A program made the position numbers and the translations under genes. From the NCBI RefSeq assembly GCF_002157855.1, contig NZ_CP020880.1:3162001-3226000 (forward strand): a stretch of DNA of 64,000 nt, given 5' to 3'. Each line of letters opens with the position of its first letter. Positions within the stretch are counted from its first letter, which is position 1. The notes beneath the pieces are model-generated. The model did no database searches. It saw only the letters and a list, made by a program, of their open reading frames with translations, and had not been told where the DNA came from. Below, piece by piece: positions 37,265 through 45,921 of this stretch. Origin of the DNA: Sutcliffiella horikoshii. GTDB lineage: Bacteria > Bacillota > Bacilli > Bacillales > Bacillaceae_I.

Positions 37265-40200
37265 TTGGACAAAAGTAAGTTATTTAAAAGTGTCACTGTA
37301 GTCGGATTGTCATTAAGTTTGCTTTTCAGTACTATTTCTTATTCTCCTGAAAAGGTATCTGGGGAAACATTAGGAAAAACAACCTCTTCTAGTATGGAAA
37401 TACTAAACAATCTAACAGATGCACAAAGAAAAGCCATGAAGTATTTAGAATTAAACGATAAAACTGGGCTGCAATTGCCTCCTGCAGTTAACCTGGACAA
37501 TGATGAAGAGATCTCTGTTATCTTAGAATTTCATCAAAAACCAGCTAAGGTTGCACAACTAATAGCAAGTTTGAAGGGGGAAGAAGTATCGGAATCAAAA
37601 GCCAAAAGCAATATTAACCTTGAACAGAAGAAATTCAAAGAAGAGTTAAGTGGCATTTTCAAAGACAGTGGGAAAAGTGACTCTTATTCCATTAAATATC
37701 AATACTCAGAAATATTTAACGGAATGGCTATTACATTGCCGGCAAACAAGATAAAAACAGTTTTGCAAACCGGGACCGTAAAAACGATTTGGGGAAATGA
37801 AACAATCAGCATTAATCCACCAGATTTAAGCGAAGTGTCTAATCTTGGAATAACTACTAAAATGGCAGATAGCAACCCTCACTTAGGGATAGACCGACTT
37901 CATGAAGAAGGATTGACCGGAAAAGGGATAAAAATTGGCGTTATTGATACTGGAATAGATTATAACCATCCTGACTTAAGAGATGCCTACAAAGGTGGAT
38001 ATGACTTTGTAGATAACGATGACGACCCAATGGAAACAACTTATGAAAATTGGAAATCTACTTACAAACCAGAATTTTCAGGGGGAAATTCATATTATAC
38101 CAATCATGGTACGCATGTCTCTGGAATTATTGCTGGACAAGCTTCCAATAACAGTGATTATGCAACGAATGGAGTGGCTCCAGATGCCGACCTTTATGCA
38201 TATAGAGTACTTGGCCCATATGGTAGCGGTGCTACAGAAAATGTGTTAAAAGGGATTGACCAAGCGGTCGAAGATGGGATGGACATCATAAACCTGTCTT
38301 TAGGTGCTGCCATTAATGATCCATATTATCCGACTAGTGTCGCAGTTAACAATGCAGTTCTTAGTGGAGTAACAGCCATTGTAGCAGCAGGAAACTCAGG
38401 GGATGCAGCCTATACTCTTGGATCACCAGGCTCTTCTGCACTAGCATTGACGGTAGGGGCAAGTGATACCCCTTTGGAAATCCTTACTTACGAAGGGAAA
38501 TTATCCTCACAATCTATTAGTCTACAATTACTAGGAAAACACTATAGTGATAAAGCAGAAGACTTTAAAGGTCAGACACTACCAATCACAGAAGTGGGGT
38601 TAGGAAGATCAGAGGATTATTCAGGGAAAGATGTTAAGGATAAGATTGTTCTTGTCAGACGCGGAGAGATTTCGTTAAATGACAAAATTAAACATGCAAA
38701 ACTAAATGAGGCTAAAGCTATCTTTATGTACAACAATGAAGAGGACGGGCATATCCCTTACTTCCTGGGTGAAAATAAAGACTTCATTCCAACATTCAGT
38801 TTGACAAAAAAAGATGGAGAAATATTACTGGAAGAAATGGAACTTTCAGAGGAATTTCTTTTCGAAAAAACGGGCACCGTTTTAACGGAGGGAGATCGTT
38901 TAGCTGACTTCAGTTCACGAGGACCTTCAAAATTTAATTATGATATTAAGCCTGAAGTGGTAGCGCCTGGAGTCGGTATTCAATCCACAGTCCCATCCTA
39001 CATGGTAAACCCTGAGAATGTGGATAATTATGAATATGCGTATCAACGATTATCAGGCACATCCATGGCCGCTCCTCAAGTAGCTGGTATTGCCGCTCTC
39101 TTATTAGAATCCAATCAGGAAATGCAACCAGAGGATATAAAAACAATTCTAATGAACACGGCAGATCCGTTAAATGGGGATTACAGCGTATTTGAAGTTG
39201 GGGCGGGACGAGTCGATCCGTATGAAGCAGTCCATTCTAACATGCTATTCCAGGTGATCGATGAAACAACTAACATATCTGATGGAGATAGTATTATAAT
39301 TGATGAAAAAACAGGCTCCATCAGCTTTGGCCTACAATACAACGATGGAAAACACATTCGCGATCAACGTACAATTGAAGTGAGTAATCATGGTAATGAA
39401 AAGAAATCCTTTAAAGGAAAAGTAGAATTCACCAATCATTCATTGGGTGCAGATGAGAACGGTGTACAGGTCCTATTTGATAAGAAGGTTTCAATTAAAC
39501 CTAGAAAATCGAAAAAAACCAATGCGTTTGTCATGATTCCAAAAACAGCAGAACCAGGGTTTTATGAAGGTTATATCTCTTATGAGAATGTAAACGACTC
39601 AAATGAAACCTTTCAAGTTCCCTTTTCCATCCGTGTTGCAGCAGAAGGGTTTGACTTCTTGGCACTTGATAAACAAGTCTTAACCACCAATCCAGGAGGC
39701 TCCTATTTTGGATCATTTCCTGTTGCGACCTTCAGTTTCCAGCTTAACTCTAACGTAGAGCAAGTGGATGTAGTCTTAGCAGATGGAAAAACAGGTGAAG
39801 ATATTGGTTATGTGGGATATTTCAATGGCAGTGACTTACAAATAGGTATCCCCTACGGGTTATATGGATATGGAGGCAATTATTATCCATTTACTGGAGA
39901 TGAGGATTATCCCGTTCATCTAAAGGAAATGTTCGCGAAACAAGGACATTATAAGTTGAAATTTATTGCTACCAATGAAAGCGGCAAAACGTTTACGGAA
40001 GTAGATGACATATTTGTCGATAATAATAAACCAGAATTTAATACGAGTATTGATGATCAACTAGTCTATGAATTTTCTGAAGGACAAGAAACCTACTCAG
40101 TAAGTGGAACATTAATTGACAATGAAGTAAGGGATATTCAAGCAGCAGGTATCAATATTAGTCAGGCAGATAATTTCATTTATGAATATTTGTACACAAT

Positions 40201-41332
40201 GTTACCTGATTATCGTATTTTCCCAGAAGAAGATGGCACTTTTGAAATGGAAGTCCCTCTTGTTAGACCAACAAACAATATAGCAAGCTTGGATGCCCTA
40301 GATGCTGCGACGAACAAAACGGTGAAAAGAACGTATAATTTTGTTCCCGAAGGTACTTCCTATATGACAGGAGTCTACAGTAAAAAGTCCGCGAAACCTG
40401 GAGACATTGTTACGTTTACAATGACTGCCAATAATGTTAGACAATTAAAAGAAGCAAAATTCACGTTATATTTCATGGATTCAATGGAAATTCTCGATAT
40501 TAAAGAAAATGATGCATTATCCAATTATGATGTAGACCTACAAACTAATTTGTCCATTGGCTCTACCTCCAATGCAAAAGTGGATCTTATCCTGACTGGA
40601 GATCAAGAAATCACAGGTGACATGCCATTGTTAGATGTTACATTTAAAGTAACCGATAAGAGATGGACGGACTTCGCAGGATTTAACTTTACAAGCAATA
40701 GATACATTGACACAAATGGAGATTCCATTACAGCACAAGGATATATAGAAGGACTGAAATTGCTTAATCAAACAGGAATCATCAGTGGTGGATTTGTTGG
40801 GCAAGGATTCTTAAAACCGGATACATCCGTTGATTTTTCCCGAGACTATACAAAAGTCGGTGCTTCCATTGAACTGATAAGTCCGGACGGAACCAAATCT
40901 ACGACTGACATCAATACAAGAGCAGGTTTCAGCTTCCATAACATACCGATAAATGCTGAGCCATATACATTAAAGGTGAATATCCCCGGTCACTTTCCTT
41001 ATTTTAAAGATATTATGGTGAATAAAGAGGAAGATGGAGAAATTACAGGATCTTTAACTTCCATTACTGCGTTTACGTATGCAGGTGATGTGAATCAAGA
41101 CGATGTGATTGATATTTTTGATGCCTTATATCTAAAAGAAAAATGGCAGGCTAGTGATCGTTCTGCCGATATCAATTTAGATGGCATTGTTGATGAGAAG
41201 GATTGGAGTTATGTGGAAGAGAACTACCTAATGAGAAATCATACTTTAGATGAACTAAAGGATGTTGTTAAAGTTCATCAAGGCATGACCCTGGAGAAAG
41301 TGAAAAAGGAATTAGGGATTACTAATCCGTAA
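37265..41332 (+). CDS. Secreted cohesin-dockerin subtilase 3
   Basis: 1355 residues from a TTG at 37265, chosen because GAAGGAGTGG precedes it and a normal signal peptide follows (MDKSKLFKSVTVVGLSLSLL). The frame is open for 23 codons upstream without a ribosome site. Propeptide about 80-180; S8 domain with Asp228, His281, Asn377 and Ser600 (LSGTSMAAPQVAG); PA insert about 405-540; beta modules; a cohesin-like module (AKPGDIVTFTMTANNVRQL, ending PLLDVTFKVTD); a carboxypeptidase-regulatory-like module (DYTKVGASIEL..IPGHFPYF); dockerin 1273-1323 (GDVNQDDVIDIFDA, ADINLDGIVDEKD); and tail GMTLEKVKKELGITNP. It is the only protease gene on the plus strand. Confidence 0.92.
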   Translation: MDKSKLFKSVTVVGLSLSLLFSTISYSPEKVSGETLGKTTSSSMEILNNLTDAQRKAMKYLELNDKTGLQLPPAVNLDNDEEISVILEFHQKPAKVAQLIASLKGEEVSESKAKSNINLEQKKFKEELSGIFKDSGKSDSYSIKYQYSEIFNGMAITLPANKIKTVLQTGTVKTIWGNETISINPPDLSEVSNLGITTKMADSNPHLGIDRLHEEGLTGKGIKIGVIDTGIDYNHPDLRDAYKGGYDFVDNDDDPMETTYENWKSTYKPEFSGGNSYYTNHGTHVSGIIAGQASNNSDYATNGVAPDADLYAYRVLGPYGSGATENVLKGIDQAVEDGMDIINLSLGAAINDPYYPTSVAVNNAVLSGVTAIVAAGNSGDAAYTLGSPGSSALALTVGASDTPLEILTYEGKLSSQSISLQLLGKHYSDKAEDFKGQTLPITEVGLGRSEDYSGKDVKDKIVLVRRGEISLNDKIKHAKLNEAKAIFMYNNEEDGHIPYFLGENKDFIPTFSLTKKDGEILLEEMELSEEFLFEKTGTVLTEGDRLADFSSRGPSKFNYDIKPEVVAPGVGIQSTVPSYMVNPENVDNYEYAYQRLSGTSMAAPQVAGIAALLLESNQEMQPEDIKTILMNTADPLNGDYSVFEVGAGRVDPYEAVHSNMLFQVIDETTNISDGDSIIIDEKTGSISFGLQYNDGKHIRDQRTIEVSNHGNEKKSFKGKVEFTNHSLGADENGVQVLFDKKVSIKPRKSKKTNAFVMIPKTAEPGFYEGYISYENVNDSNETFQVPFSIRVAAEGFDFLALDKQVLTTNPGGSYFGSFPVATFSFQLNSNVEQVDVVLADGKTGEDIGYVGYFNGSDLQIGIPYGLYGYGGNYYPFTGDEDYPVHLKEMFAKQGHYKLKFIATNESGKTFTEVDDIFVDNNKPEFNTSIDDQLVYEFSEGQETYSVSGTLIDNEVRDIQAAGINISQADNFIYEYLYTMLPDYRIFPEEDGTFEMEVPLVRPTNNIASLDALDAATNKTVKRTYNFVPEGTSYMTGVYSKKSAKPGDIVTFTMTANNVRQLKEAKFTLYFMDSMEILDIKENDALSNYDVDLQTNLSIGSTSNAKVDLILTGDQEITGDMPLLDVTFKVTDKRWTDFAGFNFTSNRYIDTNGDSITAQGYIEGLKLLNQTGIISGGFVGQGFLKPDTSVDFSRDYTKVGASIELISPDGTKSTTDINTRAGFSFHNIPINAEPYTLKVNIPGHFPYFKDIMVNKEEDGEITGSLTSITAFTYAGDVNQDDVIDIFDALYLKEKWQASDRSADINLDGIVDEKDWSYVEENYLMRNHTLDELKDVVKVHQGMTLEKVKKELGITNP

Positions 41333-41364
41333 CCCCAGTCAGAGAAAAACGCTAGGCTCTCCTA

Positions 41365-41411
41365 GTAAAAGATGACCTCTGTAATGAACAGGGGTCATCT
41401 TTTTTAATTTC
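41365..41411 (+). terminator. Terminator after protease gene 3
   Basis: AAAAGATGACC pairs with GGTCATCTTTT, with CTG/CAG extending the stem, then six T. Confidence 0.88.
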
Positions 41412-41439
41412 CATTCCTATTCCCCCCGAATAAGCATCG

Positions 41440-41655
41440 GAAGCCACTGAAAATGTAACTGATTCAAGATTTGTTAAGACACCGCTGTTGATTTCCGCAA
41501 ATGGCTTCGCTTTCCTAGGGGCGCTGCTGGAGCCTCCTCGGCTACGCCTGCGGGGTCTCCACCTAGCGCTATCTCCCTCAGGAGTCTTCGCCCTTTGCTC
41601 CAATCCACAGCTAGAAATCACTAAGCACATGATATTTCAGTTTTTCAGTGGCTTC
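41440..41655 (+). mobile_element. Family A MITE-like element, intact copy with 9-bp target duplication
   Basis: 216 bp. The left end GAAGCCACTGAAAA is repeated in inverted form at the right (TTTTTCAGTGGCTTC). It is flanked by perfect 9-bp direct repeats TAAGCATCG (41431-41439 and 41656-41664). The interior is the family palindrome GCAAATGGC...CTTTGC with the inner GGAGCCTCC / GGGGTCTCC stem. It has no coding capacity. Confidence 0.9.
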
Positions 41656-41678
41656 TAAGCATCGTGGGGAGATATTAG

Positions 41679-44600
41679 TTAATTTAAATCAGCTAATATA
41701 TCATCTAGTGTTCTTCCGGACTCAATTTCTGTTGGTTCTCTGGAAGCTTCTCCAGTCGGATTTTTTAGTAAATAATTCTTTAGGATAAAGCTCATATCTT
41801 TGTGATCCACTACACCATCAAAATTGATATCTGCGTTTCTGTTGTTAGATCCCCATTGTTCTTCGAGATAGACAGCATCCAATATATCGATGACTCCATC
41901 CTTATTCACGTCTCCTGCAAGTGCCCCAAGAAAATTCAAGAATTTTTTCTCTCCTAAATGCCTAGTTTCCCTACCGATAGTAAAACTCTTTTTAACAGTA
42001 AAATGTCCTGGTATATCAAGAAGAAGGAACATTTTTTCCTGAGTGGAGGGTAATCCTAAAATACTAAATTGAGCATCCTCTTTAATTTCAGCAGGATATT
42101 CATTACCTTCGTTATCCAATACCCGAATATTCGCCCCTAATGCAAAATAGTCGATATGTGTAGAGAGTAAATTTCCAAACCCATTCCTTTCATATACGGC
42201 TTCTCCATTAATATTCCCCTGCAATTCAGAGTAGCTTGACCAAACTTTAACTGGTAGTGAAATAGAAGAAACGGATACCTTTGAGTTATCTGCTTTTGTT
42301 AATGATACCGAGTTTGCGGTAAGTGGAAAATAATCACTTACAAACGCATCATCCTTAATAGTTACATTAACGTTTAATAAGGTGGTTACGTCTTCTAGGT
42401 TAGATTCAGTCGTCGTTAATGTGATAATGGTGCCATTATCTGAATCAGTGGTTTCAAGGTGAACCTTTTCCTTCCATTCCTCCACAACAGAGATTTCTTT
42501 GATATCTATCACATCTTTATTGTATTGGTAGGAAAAGCTTAGCTTTTTCCACGGATCAAGATTATTTGTACGGAATGCAAAATCCATGCTATCACCTGAC
42601 AAGGCTTCTTTTTGCGTCGGAATACTAGCAACGTATGGTGCTCCTTTTCTTACAAGGTTGTAGTTTTTTTGTAAAGAAGCAATACCTGCTCGGTCTCTTC
42701 CTAGAATACTTAAGTTCATTACGTTTAAGTGACGCGGAAAAGAAGCATTGATAGCAAATTCACCATCATCACTTAATGGAGTATTTTGCCAAAAACTGCC
42801 ACTCTTATATCTTACCGAGTTATTTCCTTGATTTACATCAATACCTGTTGTCTTAGCTGATTCAATTTGATTATCATGAATGCTGCCTTCCAATGAATAA
42901 GTGGTATTTTCAGGCTCCACTTCAATAATTTCTGTTTCTACATCCATTTCTAACGTTGGCATTTCTTTATCAATGATAAAGGGCATATTCACCAAAAGTT
43001 CTTCCCCATCATCTTTGATAAAAACAAATTTTAAATAATACGACCCAGGAGTTGCTTTAGTTGTTTCATGAGTAATCGGTGAATCGGGATTATTGGTAAA
43101 AGGGTAATATTCCCCATTGGAGAACGTGTAAAATGAATACGGCTTTTCCACTTGTAGAAATGCTCCGTCCATGCTTCCTACAAAACCTAATTCATCCCCA
43201 GTATTAGCGTCCGTTAAATATACATCGATATTTCTCATGTGTGAATAGAGGGAAAACTTGGTATTCATGGCAGTCGGACCACCACCATAGTTTTCTCTAA
43301 TGGTTGATAAGGTGTCATTCGCCGTTAAGTACTCTATACCATCTTTCGAGAGTCTAAATGCGAAAGGAACTTGGTAGCTATCTGTTTCATCTTCCACGTT
43401 TGTGAAGGTAATAGTACCTTCATAAACTCCTTCTTCCGCCGTATTTGGTATAGTTAAGAAAATATTATTTGTTACTTTTTTATTAGCTGCAATACTAACT
43501 GTTTTTTTTGTATTCACTTTTACTCCATTTTTTGCTCCATCCTTCGAACCGCGAATTCCTACATGGAATTGTGAATCAATAGTAAATGTCACCTTCTTAT
43601 CTAGATGATTAGTAATGGTAATACTTGCATTCTCTCGATGATGAGAATCATTGGTGATAAGTGTTCCCAACGCTAAAGCACCTGTCACGGATGGAGCCCA
43701 CTTTTTCTCACCATCTATAAATGTCTCGGTTTTACCCATTACTTTAATGGTCACAGAAGCCGTTTCTGCCTTCCAAGCATTAACTCTACCAGCCCCGATA
43801 TCAAAAACGCTGTTCGCACCATTAATTGGCTCCGCTGAATTCATTAAAAGTGCTTTGATATCTCCAGGAGTTAGAGAAGGGTATGCTTCTAATAGCAAAG
43901 CAGCAATTCCTGCGACATATGGAGTAGCCATTGATGTGCCAGATAATTTCGCATATGCCGAGGAATAATCTTTTTCTTTCCCACCATAGTAATGTGGTAC
44001 AGTGGATAATATATTCCCACCTGGCGCAACAATTTCTGGTTTTATATCATACGTAAGTCTTGCTGGCCCACGTGAACTGAAAGAAGACAGCGTATCATCC
44101 TGAACAACCACAGTTGGAACTAATTTAGTAAAAGTAAAAGTCATTTCATCTATTGCTAGAATTTGTTTAATTTTATCTCCTTGCACCCCTCGCAGATGAT
44201 AGGTAGGTACAAAGTTTTCATTTTCGCGATATACAACCCCATTATAATCCCCATACCCTGGCGTATAACTGAACACTACTGCTGCACCATGTTCTTTAGC
44301 AATCGCAATTTTCTCATCTGTACGAATAGAACCCGTTTTTATCAAGACTATTTTTCCATTTACATCTATATTTTCATAATCGCTTTGCATTCCATTCCCA
44401 GCATCTATTACCTCGAAAGTTTTTCCTTCTAATGATCTCGGTGAATTCTCCATTCCAGCAGTTGCATATCGAACTTCGCTCGACTCTTTGCCTTCCTCAT
44501 ATAAGAATTCTCCTTCAAAATCTGGATATGCAACCATCGTGTTAGTAGACCCAACGGTAATATTCAAAGCAGAAGCAGCAGGAGATCCGATCGAATATAA

Positions 44601-45707
44601 CGAAGAACCAGTATTCCCTGCAGCGGAAACGGTTGTAACGCCTGCAAGTACGGCATTATTAAGGGCCACGGAAAAGGGGGATAGCGGATCATTTATGTTA
44701 TTCCCTAACGATAAATTGATAATATCCATTTCTGCTTGAACAGAATATTCAATTCCTGCTAATATGTCTTCCATCGTCCCTGTTCCATATGGCCCTAAAA
44801 CACGATAAGCATACAATTCCACCCCCGGTGCTACACCTAATACGGCTAAAGGCGATTCATTTTTATTCTGACCTGCTATGATTCCGGCAACATGTGTACC
44901 ATGGGAAGTATAAAAGGCGTTTGAGCCGAGAGTTTCTGGGAGGCCCGATTCAAGCCAATCTGAATAGGTAGCCTCCATTGGATCATCATCTTCATCAACG
45001 AAGTCATACCCACCATGATATACATCCTGTAAATCTGGGTGATGATAATCTATACCTGTATCTAATACAGCTACTTTTACACCTTTGCCTGTTAGCCCTT
45101 TTTCATGTAATTTGTTTACCCCTGTCAATTCAAGTGGATGCTTCCCGTCATATGCTTGTCGTGTTACATCCTCCTTGTTTTCGGGTAATTCTAATTGAAT
45201 TGTTTCGTTTTCCCAGATGTTTTTTATCACTTTCGATTTTAATAGTTTTGGAATATCAGAGGTTGGTAAATGAACAGTCACCCCATTAAACGCTTCTTTA
45301 TAGCTTTTTGTAACTTCTCCGTCTATATTTAATTCTAATAGATCTTCCGCAAAAATTTGGTGATCTTTCTCCACTAACTGTTGCCCTTCCTCAATGGAGG
45401 CTGTTTCCCCCTCTGCCTCTTTCATAGCTACAGCTGTTTTTGGAGTGAAATGGTTGAATTCCACAATAATCGAGATTTCTTCATCACTGGAATAATCAAT
45501 GTCACCAGGAAGGTTCACTTCTGAAGTTACCGATGACGTTAAGTCGTTAATAGCCCTCCTTTTTTCTGCTGATAGTAATGTCATCGCATCCTCTATCCCT
45601 ATATTCCCCTCTGCTACAACTGTGTTAGGATTTGAAATGGCTGGTGTAATACTACTTATGAATAATGCACCAACCAACATCAACCCTACGATTTTTTTCC
45701 TTTTCAA
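41679..45707 (-). CDS. Secreted cohesin-dockerin subtilase 4
   Basis: 1342 residues from the TTG at 45707, which follows GGGGGAGAGG and opens a clean signal peptide (MKRKKIVGLMLVGALFISS). An ATG at 45749 is in frame but weaker. S8 domain: Asp216 in VAVLDTG, His269, oxyanion Asn365 (AAGNTGSS) and Ser592 (LSGTSMATPYVAG). A PA insert, beta modules, a cohesin-like module (ALSGDSMDFAFRTNNLDPW), a carboxypeptidase-regulatory-like module and a dockerin at 1264-1314 (GDVNKDGVIDILDA, ADINFDGVVDHKD) follow. The tail is GRTLDDILADLN. Its S8 and PA parts are less like those of the other four proteins. A shared G5 motif lies about 75 bases upstream. Confidence 0.91.
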   Translation of the reverse strand: MKRKKIVGLMLVGALFISSITPAISNPNTVVAEGNIGIEDAMTLLSAEKRRAINDLTSSVTSEVNLPGDIDYSSDEEISIIVEFNHFTPKTAVAMKEAEGETASIEEGQQLVEKDHQIFAEDLLELNIDGEVTKSYKEAFNGVTVHLPTSDIPKLLKSKVIKNIWENETIQLELPENKEDVTRQAYDGKHPLELTGVNKLHEKGLTGKGVKVAVLDTGIDYHHPDLQDVYHGGYDFVDEDDDPMEATYSDWLESGLPETLGSNAFYTSHGTHVAGIIAGQNKNESPLAVLGVAPGVELYAYRVLGPYGTGTMEDILAGIEYSVQAEMDIINLSLGNNINDPLSPFSVALNNAVLAGVTTVSAAGNTGSSLYSIGSPAASALNITVGSTNTMVAYPDFEGEFLYEEGKESSEVRYATAGMENSPRSLEGKTFEVIDAGNGMQSDYENIDVNGKIVLIKTGSIRTDEKIAIAKEHGAAVVFSYTPGYGDYNGVVYRENENFVPTYHLRGVQGDKIKQILAIDEMTFTFTKLVPTVVVQDDTLSSFSSRGPARLTYDIKPEIVAPGGNILSTVPHYYGGKEKDYSSAYAKLSGTSMATPYVAGIAALLLEAYPSLTPGDIKALLMNSAEPINGANSVFDIGAGRVNAWKAETASVTIKVMGKTETFIDGEKKWAPSVTGALALGTLITNDSHHRENASITITNHLDKKVTFTIDSQFHVGIRGSKDGAKNGVKVNTKKTVSIAANKKVTNNIFLTIPNTAEEGVYEGTITFTNVEDETDSYQVPFAFRLSKDGIEYLTANDTLSTIRENYGGGPTAMNTKFSLYSHMRNIDVYLTDANTGDELGFVGSMDGAFLQVEKPYSFYTFSNGEYYPFTNNPDSPITHETTKATPGSYYLKFVFIKDDGEELLVNMPFIIDKEMPTLEMDVETEIIEVEPENTTYSLEGSIHDNQIESAKTTGIDVNQGNNSVRYKSGSFWQNTPLSDDGEFAINASFPRHLNVMNLSILGRDRAGIASLQKNYNLVRKGAPYVASIPTQKEALSGDSMDFAFRTNNLDPWKKLSFSYQYNKDVIDIKEISVVEEWKEKVHLETTDSDNGTIITLTTTESNLEDVTTLLNVNVTIKDDAFVSDYFPLTANSVSLTKADNSKVSVSSISLPVKVWSSYSELQGNINGEAVYERNGFGNLLSTHIDYFALGANIRVLDNEGNEYPAEIKEDAQFSILGLPSTQEKMFLLLDIPGHFTVKKSFTIGRETRHLGEKKFLNFLGALAGDVNKDGVIDILDAVYLEEQWGSNNRNADINFDGVVDHKDMSFILKNYLLKNPTGEASREPTEIESGRTLDDILADLN

Positions 45708-45782
45708 CTGCCTCTCCCCCAACTTGATAGTACTGATTACCTCAGTCATTACTAGTAATTCGTGAAAATGTGAGGGTTCCCT

Positions 45783-45794
45783 ATTGGGGGAATT
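45783..45794. promoter_or_regulatory. Shared G5 motif upstream of protease gene 4
   Basis: ATTGGGGGAATT on the plus strand (TTCCCCCAAT in the direction of the gene), 75 bases before the chosen start. Confidence 0.45.
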
Positions 45795-45855
45795 TTTTAG
45801 GTAAAAAGTATGAAGAAGGGATTAATGACAATAAAAGTTGCAAGTGATTTTCCCC

Positions 45856-45905
45856 ATAAAAAAACCACACCCATATTTTTCATAATGGATGTGGTTTTTA
45901 TTTTA
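45856..45905 (-). terminator. Terminator after protease gene 5
   Basis: AACCACATCCAT and ATGGGTGTGGTT form a stem followed by TTTTTTT on the minus strand. It separates genes 5 and 4, so gene 4 needs its own promoter. Confidence 0.85.
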
Positions 45906-45921
45906 TTTAATTCGTACTTCC

